DNA of 64,000 bases from Nocardioides sp. JQ2195 (lineage in GTDB: Bacteria; Actinomycetota; Actinomycetes; Propionibacteriales; Nocardioidaceae), in the NCBI RefSeq assembly GCF_012272695.1, contig NZ_CP050902.1, positions 4,012,653 to 4,076,652 of the forward strand, written 5' to 3'. Below the pieces are notes generated by a model that was given only the letters and a program-made list of their open reading frames with translations, was not told the DNA's origin and made no database searches. Made by a program: the position numbers and the translations under genes. Shown in pieces: positions 50,009 to 58,215 of the stretch (position 1 is the first letter of the stretch; every line of letters begins with the position of its first letter).

Positions 50009-51633
50009 GCACCAGTCAGAAGTCGGTCCTGGGCAGCAGCGCGGTGATGGCCGCCGGGACCATCGTCTCCCGGTTCAGCGGCCTGATCCGCACCTTCCTG
50101 CTGGCGGCCGCGCTCGGCACGGCCGGCCACGCCGACCTCTTCAACATCGCCAACACGATCCCCAACATGCTCTACATCCTGTTGGCCGGTGGCGTCTTCA
50201 ACGCCGTGCTCGTCCCCCAGCTGGTGCGGGCGATGAAGCACGATCCGGACGGCGGCGAGGCCTACACCAACCGGGTCATCACGCTCGCCGGGCTCTTCCT
50301 GGCCGGGGTGACGGCGGTGCTCGTCATCGCGGCGCCGTGGGTGATGGCGCTCTACCTCGACAGCGGCCACGCAGGTGACGAGCGCGAGAGCGTGATCGTC
50401 TTCGCCCGCTACTGCCTGCCGCAGGTGTTCTTCTACGGCATGTTCGTGCTGGTCGGCCAGGTCCTCAACGCCCGTGGCCGGTTCGGCCCGATGATGTGGG
50501 CGCCGATCGCCAACAACGTGATCTCCATGGTGGTGCTGGTCGCCTACCTGCTGGTCTTCGGCCCGTCGGCCGTCGGCGCCTACAGCCCCGGCGAGGAGGC
50601 GCTGCTGGGCCTGGGCGCCACCGCAGGCATCGTGGCCCAGTTCCTGATCCTGCTGCCCTACCTGAAGAAGTGCGGCTTCACCTATCGACCGCGCTTCGAC
50701 TTCCGCGGCAGCGGGCTCGGCCACACCCTGCGCCTGGGCACCTGGACCGTGCTGTTCGTCATCGTCAACCAGATCGCCTACACCGTCGTCGTACGCCTCG
50801 CCTCGAGCGGCACCGCCGACGGCTCCGGCGGGACCGGCTACACGATCTACTCCGGCGCGTTCCTGCTGACCATGGTCCCGCACGGCATCATCACGGTGTC
50901 GCTGGCCACGGCGGTGCTGCCGTCCCTGTCGCGCAGCGCGGCCGACAGGAACCCGGCCGAGCTGGCCCGCTCGCTGTCCCACACCTTGCGCACCACGCTC
51001 GCGTTCATCGTCCCGTTCACCCTGCTGCTCCCGATCCTGTCCCACGACATCTCGCGCGTGGTCTGGGGCTACGGCGCGGCGGCGGACACCTACGACGACT
51101 TCGCTCCCACCGTGGCCCTCTTCGCACCGGGCATCCTGTTCTTCACCGTCCACTACCTGATGCTGCGCGGTTTCTACGCCCTCGAGCGCACCCGCACGGT
51201 CTTCTGGGTGCAGTGCGTCATCGCCGTGGTCAACATCGTCCTCGCCATCACCCTGGTCAGCACGACGGACGCGGCGTTCACCGCGCCCGCGCTGGCCATC
51301 GCGTACGCCGGCGCGTACGGCGTGGGCGCCTGCGGGTCCTACCTCCTGCTGCGCCACGTCCTCGGCGGGTTGCAGACCCCGGCCCTGGCCCGCTTCCTCG
51401 TGCGGGTGGTGATCGCCGCACTGGTGGCTGCGTTGGCGGCGTACGCCGTGGCCCGGGGCTACGAAGCCCTGCTCGAGCCCGACAGCCTGGTCGCCTCGGT
51501 CGTGTTCCTGGCGCTGGTGGCGGCCGCGGACGGGGTCAGCTTCCTGGTCCTGGCCCGGCTGATGCGCATCCAGGAGGTCAACGAGCTGGTCGCCGCCGTG
51601 ACTCAGCGGCTTCCCCTCCCACGCCGGGGTTGA
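50005..51633 (+). CDS. murJ: lipid II flippase MurJ
   Basis: 542-residue MOP-superfamily flippase that moves lipid II to the outer face of the membrane. It begins SSAVMAAGTIVSRFSGLIRT with the conserved Arg region, then GTAGHADLFNIANTIPNMLY. About 14 helices are expected. The start is TTG at 50005 in TTGA, overlapping the DUF6049 stop, with GAGGTGGGCGG before it. In mycobacteria MurJ (Rv3910) is fused to a pseudokinase; here the pseudokinase is a separate gene downstream. Confidence 0.93.
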   Translation: MSTSQKSVLGSSAVMAAGTIVSRFSGLIRTFLLAAALGTAGHADLFNIANTIPNMLYILLAGGVFNAVLVPQLVRAMKHDPDGGEAYTNRVITLAGLFLAGVTAVLVIAAPWVMALYLDSGHAGDERESVIVFARYCLPQVFFYGMFVLVGQVLNARGRFGPMMWAPIANNVISMVVLVAYLLVFGPSAVGAYSPGEEALLGLGATAGIVAQFLILLPYLKKCGFTYRPRFDFRGSGLGHTLRLGTWTVLFVIVNQIAYTVVVRLASSGTADGSGGTGYTIYSGAFLLTMVPHGIITVSLATAVLPSLSRSAADRNPAELARSLSHTLRTTLAFIVPFTLLLPILSHDISRVVWGYGAAADTYDDFAPTVALFAPGILFFTVHYLMLRGFYALERTRTVFWVQCVIAVVNIVLAITLVSTTDAAFTAPALAIAYAGAYGVGACGSYLLLRHVLGGLQTPALARFLVRVVIAALVAALAAYAVARGYEALLEPDSLVASVVFLALVAAADGVSFLVLARLMRIQEVNELVAAVTQRLPLPRRG

Positions 51634-51697
51634 GTTCCGGCCTACGATGACCCGAAGGAGCTCATCCAGGGTGCTGGAAGGGGAGGAGGGGGCGTTC

Positions 51698-53503
51698 GTG
51701 CCGACACGTATGGGGCCGGGCGAGGTCATCGTCGACCGCTATCGCCTCATCGACCTCCTCAACGAGGCCCGCGGCGCCCACTTCTGGCTGGCCTGGGACA
51801 ACATCCTGGCCCGCCACGTCGCCCTCCACCTGATCAACGAGGACGACCCACGCGCCGAGGAGCTGCGCGCGGCGGCCCGACGGTCCGCCACCCTGCTCGA
51901 CCGGCGGATGCTGCGGGTGCTCGACATCGGCACCTTCGCCGACACCTGCTACGTGGTCAACGAGTGGGGCCAGGGCGTGTCGTTGAACAACATGCTCGCC
52001 GAGGGCCCACTGGCGCCGCGTCGCGCGGCCTGGGTGATCGGCGAGGTGAGCGAGATGATCGCGCACGCCCACGCCGCCGGGGTGGCCCACGGCCGACTCG
52101 TCCCGGAGAACGTGATGATCGACGACCGGGGGGCGGTCAAGGTGATCGGCTTCGCGGTCGACGCCGCCCTGCACGGCCTCCCCGAGGGGCGCACCACCAC
52201 CGAGGTGGTCGACCTGGCCGGACTCCTCTACGCCGCGCTGACCGGCAAGTGGCCGGGCATCTCCACCTCCACGGTGAAGCCCGCGCCGCAGGAGCACGGC
52301 AGAGCCCTGCGTCCCCGTCAGGTCCGTGCGGGGGTCCCGCGCATCCTCGACACGCTGTGCGACGAGGTGCTCAGTCCCTACCCCGGTCCCCACGACCACG
52401 GCTACGACTCGGCCGCCGCGATCGCCGCCACCCTGATGGAGTACGTCGGCGACCCGGCCGCGATGGCCGAGGCGGAGGCCGCGCACACCCGCGGCAACAC
52501 CCACCCGCGGATCCCGAGGATCGAGGCACTGGTGCTGGCCCCGGACCCGGAGCCGAGCCCCCGGGCCGAGCCCGAGCCCGAGCCGACGCCGGAGCCGACC
52601 CCCGAGGCACCCCCGCCCACCCCCACGCCCGCCGAGGAGACCGTGGCCGGCGTTCCCGTCTTCGACGACGACATCGAGGACCTCGCCTGGCTGCAGAAGG
52701 ATCCCGAGCCGGCACCTCCGCCGCCACCGTTCGAGGAGGCTCCCGAGCGCCCGCTCTTCGCTCCCGAGCCGGCGAACGGCGAGGCCGCCCGTCGCACGCG
52801 ACCGGGAGCCGACGCCGCCACCGGCTACTGGCCGTGGGAGACCGGCACCGGCTCGGTGCCGCCCTCGTTCGACGCGGAGGAGGACACCGAGGACGACACC
52901 GTCCCCGGGCGCAACTGGATGCGGACGGCGTGGATCATCGCCGCGGCCCTGGTGATCCTGGTGGTGTCGATCTATGCCTTCAACCGCGGGCGCAGCACCG
53001 ACTCCTCCGATCCCGCCGACGACTCCGGCACGGCCTCGCGGACCGACGGCACGATCTCGACGATCAAGGTGGCCGGTGCGCGCGACCTCGATCCGTGGGG
53101 CAGTCCTGCGCAGGAGAATCCCGAGGACGTCGGGTTGGCCGTCGACGGTGACCCCGGCACCTCGTGGCAGACCTCGGGCTACCTGCAGGACTTCGGTCCG
53201 GACGGCCTCAAGCCCGGGGTCGGCATCGTGCTCGACCTGGGCCGCAACCACCTCGTCCGCAACGTCGTCGTCCGCGTCGGCGCCGACCCGACGGCGATGG
53301 ACCTCTACGTCACCTCCGGCACCACGGCCCCGACCCGGGTGGACGACCTCACCCCGGTGGCCACCGGTGTCTCGTCGGATCGGCGCGTCCAGCTCAGTCC
53401 CGAGGAGGACGTCACCGGCCGCTACGTCGTGGTGTGGTTGACCTCGGTTCCCCACGAGGACAGGTTTCGTGGACGCATCGCCGAGGTACAGGTCCGGGGA
53501 TGA
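51698..53503 (+). CDS. MurJ-associated membrane pseudokinase with discoidin-like domain
   Basis: About 601 residues. The kinase-like part (PGEVIVDRYRLIDLLNEARG) lacks catalysis: the HRD loop is AHGRLVPENVMI (no Asp), the DFG is IGF, and the glycine loop is degenerate. A Pro/Glu-rich linker, a membrane helix (WIIAAALVILVVSIYAF) and an extracellular F5/8-type beta domain (VGLAVDGDPGTSWQTSGYL) follow. GTG 51698 has GGAGGAGGG upstream and matches the family start; GTG 51671 and ATG 51647 are alternatives. Homologous to the C-terminal half of Rv3910, which binds FhaA and halts wall synthesis when phosphorylated. Confidence 0.85.
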   Translation: MPTRMGPGEVIVDRYRLIDLLNEARGAHFWLAWDNILARHVALHLINEDDPRAEELRAAARRSATLLDRRMLRVLDIGTFADTCYVVNEWGQGVSLNNMLAEGPLAPRRAAWVIGEVSEMIAHAHAAGVAHGRLVPENVMIDDRGAVKVIGFAVDAALHGLPEGRTTTEVVDLAGLLYAALTGKWPGISTSTVKPAPQEHGRALRPRQVRAGVPRILDTLCDEVLSPYPGPHDHGYDSAAAIAATLMEYVGDPAAMAEAEAAHTRGNTHPRIPRIEALVLAPDPEPSPRAEPEPEPTPEPTPEAPPPTPTPAEETVAGVPVFDDDIEDLAWLQKDPEPAPPPPPFEEAPERPLFAPEPANGEAARRTRPGADAATGYWPWETGTGSVPPSFDAEEDTEDDTVPGRNWMRTAWIIAAALVILVVSIYAFNRGRSTDSSDPADDSGTASRTDGTISTIKVAGARDLDPWGSPAQENPEDVGLAVDGDPGTSWQTSGYLQDFGPDGLKPGVGIVLDLGRNHLVRNVVVRVGADPTAMDLYVTSGTTAPTRVDDLTPVATGVSSDRRVQLSPEEDVTGRYVVVWLTSVPHEDRFRGRIAEVQVRG

Positions 53504-54165
53504 CCCGGACCGACCTGGAGCTGTTGCGCGCGCACGTCGACGGTGATCGTGACGCCTTCGGGGAGCTGTTCGCGCGCCACCGCGACCGGCTCTGGGCGGT
53601 GGCGCTGCGCACCATGGGCAACCCCGAGGAGGCGGCCGACGCGCTCCAGGACGGCCTGATCTCCGCGTTCCGCCGGGCCGACGGCTTCCGCGGGGACGCC
53701 GCGGTGACGACCTGGCTGCACCGCGTGGTCGTCAATGCCTGCCTCGACCGGATCCGCAGCAACAAGGTGCGCGCCGCGGACGCGTTGCCCGACGACCTCG
53801 AGGAGCACGCCGGGCGCGGGGCGCTGAGCACCTCCGACGATGCCGCCACGCCCGAGCAGGCGGCCAGTGACTCCGAGCAGCGGGCGGTGGTGCTGGACGC
53901 GCTGCGCACCCTGCCCGAGGAGCAGCGCGCCGCCCTCGTCCTGGTCGACATGGAGGGGTACGGCGTCGCCGAGGCCGCCGAGATCCTCGAGTGTGCGGTC
54001 GGGACCATCAAGTCACGCTGCGCTCGGGGGCGGGCCAGGCTGGCGCCCCTGCTGGGCGTCCTGCGCGCACCGGAGGTGACTCCCCCCACGCCGGGGAACC
54101 CGCCCGGCCCCTCGGCCGTCCCATCAACGGATCCTTCCCGCGGGCCACCCCGACGACCGGCGTGA
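53500..54165 (+). CDS. sigM: ECF sigma factor SigM
   Basis: 221 residues with sigma region 2 (AFGELFARHRDRLWAVALRT, then EEAADALQDGLISAFRRAD) and region 4 (ALRTLPEEQRAALVLVDMEG, then AEAAEILECAVGTIKSRCA). A Pro-rich tail ends it. The ATG overlaps the pseudokinase stop and the putative anti-sigma gene follows. Position between murJ and trxB is that of mycobacterial sigM (Rv3911) and of Streptomyces SigM. It probably controls envelope-linked genes. Confidence 0.9.
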   Translation: MTRTDLELLRAHVDGDRDAFGELFARHRDRLWAVALRTMGNPEEAADALQDGLISAFRRADGFRGDAAVTTWLHRVVVNACLDRIRSNKVRAADALPDDLEEHAGRGALSTSDDAATPEQAASDSEQRAVVLDALRTLPEEQRAALVLVDMEGYGVAEAAEILECAVGTIKSRCARGRARLAPLLGVLRAPEVTPPTPGNPPGPSAVPSTDPSRGPPRRPA

Positions 54166-54215
54166 TGCAGTGTCCCTTCCCACCCGTGACCGCGACCCCA
54201 GGAGGTGAGTCCCCG

Positions 54216-54944
54216 TTGACCGAGCCCGAGCTGAGCGACGCCGAGCAGGAGGCCGTACGCCGCCTGCTGGCCGCCGCGCGCCACGACGAGCCGATGCCGG
54301 CCGATGTCGTCGCGCGCCTCGACGGGGTCCTCGCCGAGCTGTCGGCCGAGACCGGTTCTCCCGGCACCGACGAGGTCGTCGCGATCGGCACCGACGAGGT
54401 CGTCGCGATCGGCTCCGCGCCGTCACGACGGCCCCGCCGCTGGCCGGCGTACCTGCTCTCCGCGGCGGCGGTCGTGGCGATCGGTTTCGGGGTGAGCCAG
54501 ATGATTCCCAGCGCGCAGCAGTCCGGCTCCGGCGACGCCGACTCGGGCGTTGCGGAGGACGCCCGGCCCAGCAGCGGCGCGGGCAGTGGGAGCCAGGACT
54601 CGGTCCGTCCGCCGTCAGAGGCCCCGAACGCTGCCGAGAGCGCTCCCGGCTACGCCGCCAAGTCGGTCCCGCTGCCCGACATCAAGGGTCTCGAACCACG
54701 CCCCCGGACCCAGGAGCTGAAGGACGCCCAGCGATCGGAACGCAGCGCACTCCGCCTGGCGCAGCGGTGCGTGCCCCACGACGTACCCCCTGACAGCCTG
54801 GTCCGCCCGGCCAGCTTCCGCGGCAAGGACGCCGTCGTCCTCTACCTGCCGCCGACGCCCTCGGAGCGCCGGGTCGAGGTCTACGTGTGCGGCTCCGACT
54901 CGGAGCAGCCGGTGCGTTCCCTCTCGCTGCCGCTCGAGGAATGA
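54216..54944 (+). CDS. anti-sigma factor, SigM-linked
   Basis: 242 residues with a cytoplasmic N-terminus (SDAEQEAVRRLLAAARHDEP), one membrane helix (WPAYLLSAAAVVAIGFGVS) and an extracytoplasmic Ser/Gly/Pro region with a folded end (VVLYLPPTPSERRVEVYVC). It lacks the zinc HxxxCxxC motif. TTG 54216 is chosen because AGGAGGTGA lies 6 nt upstream; the ATG at 54165 next to the sigM stop has no site. A 24-bp tandem duplication (54363-54410) repeats GTDEVVAI before the helix. Co-transcribed with sigM. Confidence 0.82.
   Translation: MTEPELSDAEQEAVRRLLAAARHDEPMPADVVARLDGVLAELSAETGSPGTDEVVAIGTDEVVAIGSAPSRRPRRWPAYLLSAAAVVAIGFGVSQMIPSAQQSGSGDADSGVAEDARPSSGAGSGSQDSVRPPSEAPNAAESAPGYAAKSVPLPDIKGLEPRPRTQELKDAQRSERSALRLAQRCVPHDVPPDSLVRPASFRGKDAVVLYLPPTPSERRVEVYVCGSDSEQPVRSLSLPLEE
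54363..54410 (+). repeat. 24-bp tandem duplication in the anti-sigma gene
   Basis: Two exact copies of a 24-bp block encode GTDEVVAI twice, just before the membrane helix. In-frame expansion of a cytoplasmic linker. Confidence 0.9.
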
Positions 54945-54963
54945 TCCACCTCTAGGATCGGTT
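54938..54963 (+). promoter_or_regulatory. SigR-type promoter of trxB
   Basis: GGAAT (54938-54942), exactly 18 bp, then GTT (54961-54963), the SigR/SigH consensus GGGAAT-N18-GTT with one mismatch at the first G. Within the spacer lies TAGGAT (54953-54958), a possible second, housekeeping -10 box. Confidence 0.75.
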
Positions 54964-55037
54964 GTGCAGGGACGTACCGTTCCAGCACCCGGGTTTTCCA
55001 GCCCCGATCGACGACAGGCCAGGGAGGCCACCGCACC

Positions 55038-56042
55038 ATGAGCAACGACGTCCGCAACGTGATCATCATCGGCTCCGGGCCGACCGGCTACACCGCAGCC
55101 GTCTACGCCGCCCGTGCCAACCTGCAGCCCCTGCTCTTCGAGGGGTCCGTGACCGCCGGCGGCGCGCTGATGAACACCACCGAGGTGGAGAACTTCCCCG
55201 GCTTCCGGGACGGGATCATGGGCCCGGCACTGATGGACGAGATGCGAGCGCAGGCCGAGCGCTTCGGCGCTGAGCTGATCGCCGACGACGTCGTCTCGGT
55301 CGACCTGACCGCGTCGCCCAAGGTGGTGCGCACCGCCGACGGTGAGTTCCTCGCCCGCTCGGTGATCCTCGCCACCGGCTCCGGCTACCGCAAGCTCGAC
55401 CTGCCCAACGAGTCGGAGCTGTCGGGCCGCGGAGTGTCCTGGTGCGCCACCTGCGACGGCTTCTTCTTCCGCGACCAGCACATCGCCGTGGTCGGCGGCG
55501 GGGACTCCGCCGTCGAGGAGGCCACCTTCCTGACCCGCTTCGGCTCGAAGGTGACCCTGATCCACCGACGCGACGAGCTGCGTGCCTCCAAGATCATGCA
55601 GGAGCGCGCCCTGGCCGACCCGAAGCTCGACATCGCCTGGAACTCCGAGGTGGCCTCGATCAACGGCACCGACGGCCTCGAGTCCCTGACCCTGCGCGAC
55701 ACCGTGACCGGTGAGGAGCGTCAGCTCGACGTCACCGGCCTGTTCATCGCCGTCGGGCACGACCCGCGCTCGGAGCTGCTGACCGGCCAGGTGGACCTCG
55801 ACGAGAACGGCTACGTCCTGGTCGACCACCCCTCCACCCGCACCAACATCGAGGGCGTCTTCGCCGCCGGCGACCTGGTCGACCACCACTACCGCCAGGC
55901 GATCACCGCTGCCGGCACTGGTTGCTCGGCCGCACTCGACGCCGAGCGCTACATCGCCGACCTCGACCACGCCGCTGCCAGTGCCGAGACGGCAGTCGAG
56001 GCCGAGGCCGTCATCGAGGCCGCGCAGACCGCCGGAGCCTGA
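55038..56042 (+). CDS. trxB: thioredoxin reductase
   Basis: 334-residue NADPH-dependent flavoenzyme that reduces TrxA. The FAD loop is [20 protein letters not shown], the redox pair is in [11 protein letters not shown] (CxxC), the NADPH loop is [16 protein letters not shown], and the FAD-binding end is [19 protein letters not shown]-terminal tail of about 20 residues rich in Ala and Glu is extra. The leader is about 70 nt behind the SigR-type promoter, so oxidative or disulfide stress should induce it. Confidence 0.96.
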   Translation: MSNDVRNVIIIGSGPTGYTAAVYAARANLQPLLFEGSVTAGGALMNTTEVENFPGFRDGIMGPALMDEMRAQAERFGAELIADDVVSVDLTASPKVVRTADGEFLARSVILATGSGYRKLDLPNESELSGRGVSWCATCDGFFFRDQHIAVVGGGDSAVEEATFLTRFGSKVTLIHRRDELRASKIMQERALADPKLDIAWNSEVASINGTDGLESLTLRDTVTGEERQLDVTGLFIAVGHDPRSELLTGQVDLDENGYVLVDHPSTRTNIEGVFAAGDLVDHHYRQAITAAGTGCSAALDAERYIADLDHAAASAETAVEAEAVIEAAQTAGA

Positions 56043-56080
56043 CCGCTGGGCCCGCACGTCGGGCCGACGTCTGCCGCCGC

Positions 56081-56107
56081 GGGAATGATCGTCGGTGGCT
56101 TGCTGTT
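56081..56107 (+). promoter_or_regulatory. SigR-type promoter of trxA
   Basis: GGGAAT (56081-56086), exactly 18 bp, then GTT (56105-56107): a perfect SigR/SigH consensus. It lies between trxB and trxA, about 65 bp before the trxA start, so trxA has its own stress promoter. Confidence 0.8.
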
Positions 56108-56171
56108 CCATCAGAGCAACACCAGTCCAAGCTTCCAGCCCGGACAGCCCGGGAACCAGAAAGGGATAACC

Positions 56172-56498
56172 GTGGGCAACATTGCAGCCGTGACCGACGC
56201 CGAGTTCGACGCCGAGGTCCTCAAGTCAGACAAGCCCGTCCTCGTGGACTTCTGGGCCGAGTGGTGCGGCCCGTGCCGCCAGGTCGCCCCGATCCTCGAC
56301 GAGATCGCCGGAGAGCACGGCGACAAGCTCGGCTTCTTCAAGCTCAACGTCGACGAGAACCCCGTCACCCCGGCGAGCTACCGCGTGACCGGCATCCCCA
56401 CGATCAACGTCTACCAGAACGGTGAGGTCGTGAAGTCCATCGTCGGCGCCAAGCCCAAGGCTGCGCTGCTCAAGGAGCTCGACCAGTTCATCAACTGA
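56172..56498 (+). CDS. trxA: thioredoxin
   Basis: 108-residue thioredoxin with the active site [16 protein letters not shown], the cis-proline loop [15 protein letters not shown] and the ending ELDQFIN. GTG 56172 is preferred: AAGGG lies 6 nt before it and the thioredoxin fold begins right after. A longer form from ATG 56085 would start inside the SigR promoter and add a non-conserved leader. Reduced by TrxB; co-regulated by a SigR-type factor encoded elsewhere. Confidence 0.95.
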   Translation: MGNIAAVTDAEFDAEVLKSDKPVLVDFWAEWCGPCRQVAPILDEIAGEHGDKLGFFKLNVDENPVTPASYRVTGIPTINVYQNGEVVKSIVGAKPKAALLKELDQFIN

Positions 56499-56507
56499 GT
56501 CGATCCC

Positions 56508-56561
56508 GGCCCGGTCCTGATCGGTCCGGTCCTCATCGGCCCAGTCCTGATCGGCCCAGTC
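56508..56561. repeat. 15-bp tandem repeats between trxA and the GNAT gene
   Basis: Four imperfect copies of a unit like TCCTGATCGGCCCAG run through the stop codon of the convergent GNAT gene and encode its ending RSGLGRSGLGR. Confidence 0.8.
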
Positions 56562-57210
56562 CGCTTCGCGCCGGAGGCAGTCCCCCAGGGGCTGCCTTCG
56601 GCGCTGGTGATTTCGGACGTACGACGCCCAGCACACGCTCGATCGCCAGCTCCACCTCGTCCTTCCAGGTCAGCATCGACCGGATCTCCATCCGCATCCG
56701 CGGATGGACCGGGTGCGTCCGGTGCGTCTTGAACCCGACGCTGGCCAGGAACCCCTGGGGCACCACGCAGTGACCGAACGGTCCGCTCCGGGTGGAGGCA
56801 AAGGCCTCGACGGCCTGCACGTCCCCGCGCTTGATCAGGTCCTTGGCCAGGCCCTGGATCAACAGGCGTCCGATGCCGTGCCCGCGCCACTCCGGGTCGA
56901 CGTACGCCGTGGTCAGCAGCACGGCATCCGGTGAGACCGGCGCCGTGGGGAAGTTGCTCGCCCCCGGGACGTAGCGAGTCGGCGCCCAGACCACGTGTCC
57001 GACCGGTTCGTCGTCGACGAGGGCCACCCGCCCGCAGGATCCCCAGTCACGCAGCACCTCCGAGAGCCAGGCCTGCTTCTGCTCGACGCTCTCGTCGTCG
57101 TCGAGGCGCTGTCGGCGCACCGGGTCCAGCTCCCAGAACAGGCAGCGTCGACAGCCGCTCGGCAGTCCGTCCAGGTTGTCGAGCGTGAGCGGAACCGTCC
57201 TGCGCGACAT
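56533..57210 (-). CDS. GNAT family N-acetyltransferase
   Basis: 225 residues. The N-terminal half (LTLDNLDGLPSGCRRCLFWE, with Cys pairs CRRC) precedes a GNAT domain with the acetyl-CoA loop DPEWRGHGIGRLLIQGL. ATG 57210 has GAGG 6 nt upstream and starts the conserved sequence. The last residues repeat RSGLG because a tandem repeat crosses the stop. A homologue stands next to parB in other actinobacteria (Rv3916c position). Substrate unknown. Confidence 0.85.
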   Translation of the reverse strand: MSRRTVPLTLDNLDGLPSGCRRCLFWELDPVRRQRLDDDESVEQKQAWLSEVLRDWGSCGRVALVDDEPVGHVVWAPTRYVPGASNFPTAPVSPDAVLLTTAYVDPEWRGHGIGRLLIQGLAKDLIKRGDVQAVEAFASTRSGPFGHCVVPQGFLASVGFKTHRTHPVHPRMRMEIRSMLTWKDEVELAIERVLGVVRPKSPAPKAAPGGLPPARSGLGRSGLGR

Positions 57211-57319
57211 GGGCTGCCTCGCTTGCTCGTGGGTGTGCGTTCTCAGATGGGGTGCTGGCGGTGCACGATGACCACTGATGCTCCATGCTAGTGCTTCCAC
57301 CACGTCGAGGAGAGCTCCG

Positions 57320-58093
57320 TTGCGCGACTTCACCTACCCGCCGATCATTGCCACCGCAAAGGTGGCCTTCCGGGCGCTCGGACTGCGGTTCACCTTCTCC
57401 GGTGCCGAGCACGTGCCGCGCAAGGGTGGGGTGTTGCTGGCCTGCAACCACATCGGGTACGCCGACTTCGTCTTCGGCGGTCTCGCGGCGAACCCCTCCG
57501 GCCGCAAGGTCCGGTTCATGGCCAAGAAGGAGATCTTCGACCACCCCGTCGGCGGACCCGTGATGCGGTCGATGCACCACATCGAGGTCGACCGGGGCGA
57601 GGGCATCCAGTCGTTCCACGACGCGGTGCGCTACCTGAAGGAGGGTGAGGCGGTCGGGATCTTCCCGGAGGCCACGATCTCGCGCTCGTTCCAGATCAAG
57701 GAGATCAAGTCCGGTGCCGTCCGGATCGCGGCCGCGGCCGGCGTTCCGCTGCTGCCCGTGATCATGTGGGGCACGCACCGACTGATCACCAAGGACCACC
57801 CCAAGGACTTCTCGCGCGGAAAGACCATCGCCTTGGCCGTCGGCGAGCCGATGTTCCCCACGGGCAAGGACCCGGTGTCGGAGACTGCCGAGCTGAAGCG
57901 CCGGCTCGAGGCCTTGCTCGACGAGACGATCCGCAGCTATCCCGCGGAGGAGCAGCCCGAGGGCGCGTGGTGGCTTCCCGCTTCCCACGGTGGCTCGGCG
58001 CCGACCCCGGAGGAGGCCGAGCGCCTCGACATCGCGGAGAAGAAGGAACGCGCGGCCCGTCGGGCGGCCAAGCGCGCCGCCAAGAAGGGCTGA
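57320..58093 (+). CDS. 1-acyl-glycerol-3-phosphate acyltransferase (PlsC family)
   Basis: 257 residues. LLACNHIGYADFVFGG gives the HxxxxD-like motif of the PlsC family (His and Asp in NHIGYAD), VGIFPEATISRSF the FPEG-like block (Glu kept; Ala replaces Gly), and VPLLPVIMWGTHRL the third block. A basic tail (KKERAARRAAKRAAKKG) may hold the protein at the membrane. TTG 57320 follows GGAGAG by 5 nt. It makes phosphatidic acid or acylates another glycerolipid. Convergent with parB. Confidence 0.87.
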   Translation: MRDFTYPPIIATAKVAFRALGLRFTFSGAEHVPRKGGVLLACNHIGYADFVFGGLAANPSGRKVRFMAKKEIFDHPVGGPVMRSMHHIEVDRGEGIQSFHDAVRYLKEGEAVGIFPEATISRSFQIKEIKSGAVRIAAAAGVPLLPVIMWGTHRLITKDHPKDFSRGKTIALAVGEPMFPTGKDPVSETAELKRRLEALLDETIRSYPAEEQPEGAWWLPASHGGSAPTPEEAERLDIAEKKERAARRAAKRAAKKG

Positions 58094-58165
58094 GCTGGCT
58101 CGCCCGTCCCACCGGGCCCTCGCAGCTCCCGCGCGGACCCGGGATTGCGACGTTTATAGACCTAG

Positions 58166-58215
58166 CGATCTGTCGTCTTGTCGCTTTGTCGACAAAACGA
58201 CTTGTGGCTAGATCG
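58166..58215. other. 50-bp dyad between plsC-like gene and parB
   Basis: An inner near-palindrome (58180-58201, 20 of 22 symmetric, centre GTCGAC) and outer arms CGATCT/AGATCG (58166-58171, 58210-58215) share one axis at 58190.5. It lies between two convergent genes and just reaches the parB stop at 58208. It could be a bidirectional terminator or a protein site; there is no U-tract. Confidence 0.6.

Noticed and set aside
56085..56171. A 29-codon extension of trxA from ATG 56085
   Set aside because: It would begin inside the perfect SigR promoter and adds sequence foreign to thioredoxins; GTG 56172 has a ribosome site.
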